Of a stretch of DNA of 8,959 bases, positions 6,440 to 8,959 are shown in pieces. This DNA comes from Bacillota bacterium (GTDB taxonomy: Bacteria; Bacillota; Dehalobacteriia; UBA4068), in assembly GCA_017439615.1 (NCBI GenBank), contig JAFSIU010000161.1, forward strand, positions 1-8,959, given 5' to 3'. Within the stretch, counting starts at the first letter, position 1, and every line of letters begins with the position of its first letter. The position numbers were made by a program, and so were the translations under genes. Under the pieces are notes generated by a model that saw only the letters and a program-made list of their open reading frames with translations, was not told the origin of the DNA and searched no databases.

Positions 6440-6933
6440 GAGAACGCAGTGGAAAAAACTCCATATCCGCGATTGCCGCATTGATATTGCTTGCAGTGTT
6501 TGCGGCAGGAATTCTCTCTGTTCTTTTGGGTGGAGCCGAGGTATATAAGCGCCTTGCCGAAAGGAATACGGTTTCCTATGACAGAAGTACCTGTCTGCAA
6601 TATCTTACGAACAAAATACATCAGGCATCATCTTCCGATGCTGTTATGATTGCTGATTTCGGGGAATGCGAAAGCCTTGTCATCAGCGAAAATATCAAAG
6701 GAAATGAATATTGGACAAGGATATATTTTTATAATGGATGGCTTATGGAATTATTCACTGCCGCAGATTCGGGTCTTATGCCCGAAGACGGAGAAAAGAT
6801 TATGCCGATTGAGAGCTTCCGTGTGATATGCTCCGATGATTTATTGCAGATCAACATAGCAGATCTTTCAGGAAATGAAGATGAGCTTTTTTTGACTCTG
6901 CGCGGGAAGGAGTGGGGAAGCTATGAAAAATAA
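6436..6933 (+). CDS. DUF4860-like single-helix membrane protein
   Basis: This 165-residue protein begins with a short basic N-terminus, then a long hydrophobic helix at about 9-33 (SISAIAALILLAVFAAGILSVLL). An extracytoplasmic part follows, with YDRSTCLQYLTNKIHQASS at about 48-66, an acidic middle and a beta-rich end. The pattern of a hydrophobic helix followed by TxLxYLTNKIHQA matches what I remember of DUF4860 proteins, found in pilus-like loci of Clostridia; this was not confirmed by a search. AAGGAG (6426-6431) lies 4 nt before the ATG, and the start overlaps the previous stop. It probably acts with its neighbours as a pilus-like assembly component. The N-terminal KNSISAI is close to KNSGISAI of the gene at 7335. 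Confidence 0.72.
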   Translation: MRERSGKNSISAIAALILLAVFAAGILSVLLGGAEVYKRLAERNTVSYDRSTCLQYLTNKIHQASSSDAVMIADFGECESLVISENIKGNEYWTRIYFYNGWLMELFTAADSGLMPEDGEKIMPIESFRVICSDDLLQINIADLSGNEDELFLTLRGKEWGSYEK

Positions 6934-7345
6934 GGTAACCCTGGTATTGATCGAGCTTGCTGTTATGCTGACAGTATTCGCCCTGGCTGCCGCACTCTGC
7001 CTGAATGCTTTTGTCTGGTCTGATGAAATATCCAAAAACTGCGAGGCACAGGAGCGTGCTCTTCTGCACGCACAAAATGCAGCAGAAATCTTGAAAACCT
7101 GCAGAGGGGATTTGATAAAAGCCTCTGAGCTTCTCGGAGGCAGCAGTGATGGCAAAAGCTGGTATATATGCTATAATGAAGGTTGGGAACAGACAGAAAC
7201 CGTCAGTATTTATAAATTGACCGCAGAGCTTTTGCCTCAGGAATCTAACTATCTCGGCAGTGCACAAATAAGCGTTTGGGATAATGAAGTCTGCTTGATC
7301 AATCTCAATGCGGCATGGCAGGAGGTGGCAGCTGATGAACACTAA
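6923..7345 (+). CDS. Pilin-like small membrane protein with a degenerate prepilin N-terminus
   Basis: This 140-residue protein starts KVTLVLIELAVMLTVFALAAALCL. The block VTLVLIEL recalls the FTLIEL start of type IV prepilins, with Glu11 at the place of the conserved Glu5. The Gly before the cleavage site is missing, however, and the leader would be only a few residues. The helix runs to about residue 30, followed by an Ala/Glu-rich amphipathic helix (AQERALLHAQNAAEILKT) typical of the pilin N-terminal stem, then a small C-terminal domain with a WYICYNEGW patch. AAGGAG and GGGGAAG lie upstream of the ATG. The gene overlaps the previous one by 11 nt and the next by 11 nt. It is most likely a minor pilin or pseudopilin. 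Confidence 0.75.
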   Translation: MKNKVTLVLIELAVMLTVFALAAALCLNAFVWSDEISKNCEAQERALLHAQNAAEILKTCRGDLIKASELLGGSSDGKSWYICYNEGWEQTETVSIYKLTAELLPQESNYLGSAQISVWDNEVCLINLNAAWQEVAADEH

Positions 7346-7745
7346 AAAGAACAGCGGCATCTCGGCAATCGGCATCAGTTCCTTATTGGTTATTTTTGCC
7401 GTACTTTGCCTGACCGTATTTGCGCTTTTGACCGTTTCAACAGCCAAAAGCACTCAGCTGCTCAGCGATAATGCGCTTTCCGCAGCAAAAGGATATTATA
7501 TGGCGGACTCAGCCGCTGAAAAAACGCTTGCAGAGCTTCGGGCAGGGAAAATGCCTGCAGAAGTAACAGAGCAAGATGGCAAATTCTGCTATGCTCATCG
7601 CATATCGGCAACACAGCTTCTTGCTGTGGAAGTGCTTATCGATGACAAAGGGTATGAAATCCTGCGTTGGCAGGCAATATCAACTGCGGATTGGCAGGCT
7701 GATGACAGACTCCCTGTATGGAATGGTGAATTTAAGGAGGAGTAG
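7335..7745 (+). CDS. PilX/GspK-like minor pilin candidate
   Basis: This 136-residue protein has one N-terminal helix (about 9-33, ISAIGISSLLVIFAVLCL) followed by STAKSTQLLSDNALSAAKGY and YMADSAAEKTLAELRAG. The pattern of a helix, a small-residue stretch and then AxxAAExxLxxLR is like PilX or GspK-type minor pilins, where this segment continues the stem helix. I chose the ATG at 7335 because AGGAGGTG (7320-7327) lies 7 nt before it; an ATG at 7308 would add nine residues (MRHGRRWQL) that translate the ribosome site. The 5' end overlaps the previous gene by 11 nt. The last codons contain AAGGAGG, the ribosome site of pilT. No GFxxxE motif is present. Confidence 0.73.
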   Translation: MNTKKNSGISAIGISSLLVIFAVLCLTVFALLTVSTAKSTQLLSDNALSAAKGYYMADSAAEKTLAELRAGKMPAEVTEQDGKFCYAHRISATQLLAVEVLIDDKGYEILRWQAISTADWQADDRLPVWNGEFKEE

Positions 7746-7747
7746 CA

Positions 7748-8809
7748 ATGACGACCTTAAAAGATTATTTGACATATGCGGTACAAGAAGGCGCATCGGA
7801 TATTTTCATAGTACCGGGGGCGCCTGTCAGCATCAAGACAGATGGACAGATAAAGCATATTGATGAAGAAAAGGTTTTGCCGTATTTGTCGGAAGGGCTG
7901 ATAACCGAGCTTTATGCATTGTCTGAGCGCGATATGCAGGGATTTCAGCAAACAGGCGATGATGATTTTTCGTTCGCCTTGCCCGGTTTGGCAAGATTTC
8001 GTGTAAATACTTACAGGCAGCGCGGCTCCTTTGCGGCAGTGATTCGTATAGTCAATTTTGAGATCCCGGATTGGCAGGAGCTGCATATTCCCGAGGAAGT
8101 CATGCGCCTTTCCGAATTGAATAGTGGTATGGTCTTGGTCAGCGGAACTGCCGGCAGCGGCAAATCCACCACCCAGGCCTGTCTTATCGACCGCATCAAT
8201 AAGCAGCGCGCCTGCCATATCATCACTTTGGAAGACCCGATAGAATACTTACACCGCAATCAGAAAAGCATTGTAAGTCAGCGTGAGATAGCGGTGGATA
8301 CCGTTGATTATTTATCTGCGCTGCGTGCCTGCTTAAGACAGGCTCCCGATGTTATACAGTTGGGCGAAATGAGAGATCTGGAAACAATAAGAACCGCGAT
8401 GACAGCGGCAGAAACAGGACATCTGCTTTTTGCAACCCTGCATACAAAGGGTGCGGTGAATACTATTGACCGTATCATAGATGCCTTCCCTGCCGATCAG
8501 CAGGCACAGATCCGTATTCAGCTCAGTGCGGTATTATGCACTGTTGTCTCCCAGCAGCTTTTGCCCGATGTGGATGGCGGCCTGGTGCCCGCATTTGAGA
8601 TCATGCATATGAACAGTGCCATACGCAGCATGATAAGAGATTGCAAAACCCATCAGATAGCCGCAGCTATCGCAGCAGGCGGCGCTGAGGGAATGATTTC
8701 TATGGACCAGTCGATTATGAATTTGCTGCGCGCCGGACGCATAACCTGGGAAACCGCTCTTGAATATGCCGAAAATCCCGAACAAATGCAGCGCCGCAAG
8801 GAATACTGA
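7748..8809 (+). CDS. pilT: PilT-family type IV pilus ATPase
   Basis: This cytoplasmic hexameric secretion ATPase of the PilT/GspE superfamily normally powers pilus retraction. At 353 residues it has the usual PilT length. The N-terminal PAS-like domain begins with the typical EGASDIFIVPGAPVSIKTDG. The core motifs are intact: Walker A GTAGSGKST at 133-141 (Lys139), the Asp box ITLEDPIEY, Walker B LGEMRD with Glu207, and the His box TGHLLFATLHT at 223-233 (His225). The PilT-specific C-terminal motif is present as AIRSMIRD at 291-298 (usually AIRNLIRE), followed by KTHQI. This argues for PilT over PilB or GspE. AAGGAGG (7734-7740) lies 7 nt before the ATG, and the previous stop codon is 2 nt away, so it is the last gene of the operon. 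No PilB-type ATPase is in the window. Confidence 0.95.
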   Translation: MTTLKDYLTYAVQEGASDIFIVPGAPVSIKTDGQIKHIDEEKVLPYLSEGLITELYALSERDMQGFQQTGDDDFSFALPGLARFRVNTYRQRGSFAAVIRIVNFEIPDWQELHIPEEVMRLSELNSGMVLVSGTAGSGKSTTQACLIDRINKQRACHIITLEDPIEYLHRNQKSIVSQREIAVDTVDYLSALRACLRQAPDVIQLGEMRDLETIRTAMTAAETGHLLFATLHTKGAVNTIDRIIDAFPADQQAQIRIQLSAVLCTVVSQQLLPDVDGGLVPAFEIMHMNSAIRSMIRDCKTHQIAAAIAAGGAEGMISMDQSIMNLLRAGRITWETALEYAENPEQMQRRKEY

Positions 8810-8831
8810 AAAACCCCGCCTGTTAGCGGAG
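8809..8831 (-). terminator. Minus-strand intrinsic terminator candidate just after pilT
   Basis: Read on the minus strand, CTCCGC pairs with GCGGGG around the loop TAACAG (a 6-bp stem with one G-U pair), followed by TTTTT (complement of 8809-8813). On the plus strand there is no T run. It would end a convergent minus-strand transcript coming from right of the window, though no minus-strand gene is visible in the last 150 bases. Confidence 0.5.
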
Positions 8832-8850
8832 TGCCCATAAAACAGTTAAC

Positions 8851-8884
8851 CCGGCCTATGGCTACGATCATAGGTCGGTTTTCT
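8851..8884 (+). terminator. Intrinsic terminator of the pilus-like operon
   Basis: A 10-bp stem (CCGGCCTATG at 8851-8860, CATAGGTCGG at 8869-8878, one G-U pair) closes an 8-base loop, GCTACGAT, and is followed directly by TTTTCTTATT. It lies 41 nt after the pilT stop codon and is the first good plus-strand terminator after the divergent promoter region. Confidence 0.85.
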
Positions 8885-8897
8885 TATTGTGCACTGG

Positions 8898-8959
8898 CAC
8901 GGGGGCGCCTAAGGCTCCCTTCGTGTATTGGTCGTTTCCCTTCGGGAATCGACCACGGG
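8898..8959. other. Structured noncoding tail with two hairpins
   Basis: After the operon terminator no reading frame is supported. Hairpin A (8898-8925) pairs CACGGGGG with TTCCC/CGTG-type bases through G-U pairs and has an inner GCC-TAA-GGC. Hairpin B (8930-8954) pairs GGTCG with CGACC and TTCCC with GGGAA around a TTC loop, with one T-T mismatch. The words CACGGG (8898, 8954) and CCCTTCG (8917, 8938) each occur twice. It could be a dispersed repeat, a leader RNA or part of an RNA gene cut by the window edge; I cannot assign it. Confidence 0.45.

Noticed and set aside
6851..7453. Minus-strand open frame of 200 codons under the small pilus genes
   Set aside because: It spans three well-spaced plus-strand genes with ribosome sites and overlaps. 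Its protein is Cys/Phe-rich without any known pattern.
7748..8809. PilB or GspE-type extension ATPase
   Set aside because: The length of 353 residues, the SDIFIVPG N-terminus and the AIRSMIRD motif fit PilT; the extended N-terminal domain and Cys-rich zinc motif of PilB/GspE are absent.
8885..8959. tRNA, tmRNA or RNase P RNA at the right edge
   Set aside because: I compared the hairpins with remembered conserved blocks (T-arm, tmRNA ends, RNase P core) and found no convincing match on either strand.

Overview
The window looks like a chromosomal segment from a Gram-positive Clostridia-type Firmicute, perhaps of Oscillospiraceae type. This rests on family content only: a wall-anchored MucBP adhesin, a class B sortase, a lipoprotein, and a compact type IV pilus-like operon of the kind seen in gut Clostridia, with a DUF4860-like member. 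The assignment is an inference; no rRNA or other marker gene is present.

Layout. Positions 1-889 hold the C-terminal part of a surface adhesin: two nearly identical MucBP-like repeats, one diverged repeat, a proline-rich PVEPTP wall-spanning region and a VPYTGD sorting signal. A strong hairpin follows. Positions 1098-2126 hold a class B sortase with an unusual Glu/Thr/Gln-rich linker, a plausible partner for the adhesin. Positions 2165-3385, on the minus strand, encode a winged-helix/BTAD transcriptional regulator with a degenerate GGDEF-like C-terminus. It ends at its own intrinsic terminator, which lies between it and the convergent sortase gene. The gap 3386-3558 is a divergent promoter region with a perfect 10+10 bp palindrome.

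Positions 3559-5007 encode a transglutaminase-like lipoprotein whose catalytic domain sits on a stalk containing eight 12-residue repeats. After 59 nt comes a tight run of genes: a PilC/GspF-like platform protein, four small single-helix proteins that look like pseudopilins or minor pilins, and a complete PilT-type ATPase. Every junction inside this run overlaps or is nearly contiguous, so it is very likely one operon. It ends in an intrinsic terminator at 8851-8884. The last 75 bases hold further hairpins of unknown role.

How the parts may work together (inference): all products except the regulator and PilT are predicted to be membrane- or surface-associated. The regulator is divergent from the lipoprotein-pilus block and may control it. 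The most interesting unit is the minimal pilus-like operon. It has one ATPase, of the retraction (PilT) type. It has no PilB and no canonical GFxxxE prepilin in this window, and it carries a repeat-stalk transglutaminase lipoprotein at its head.
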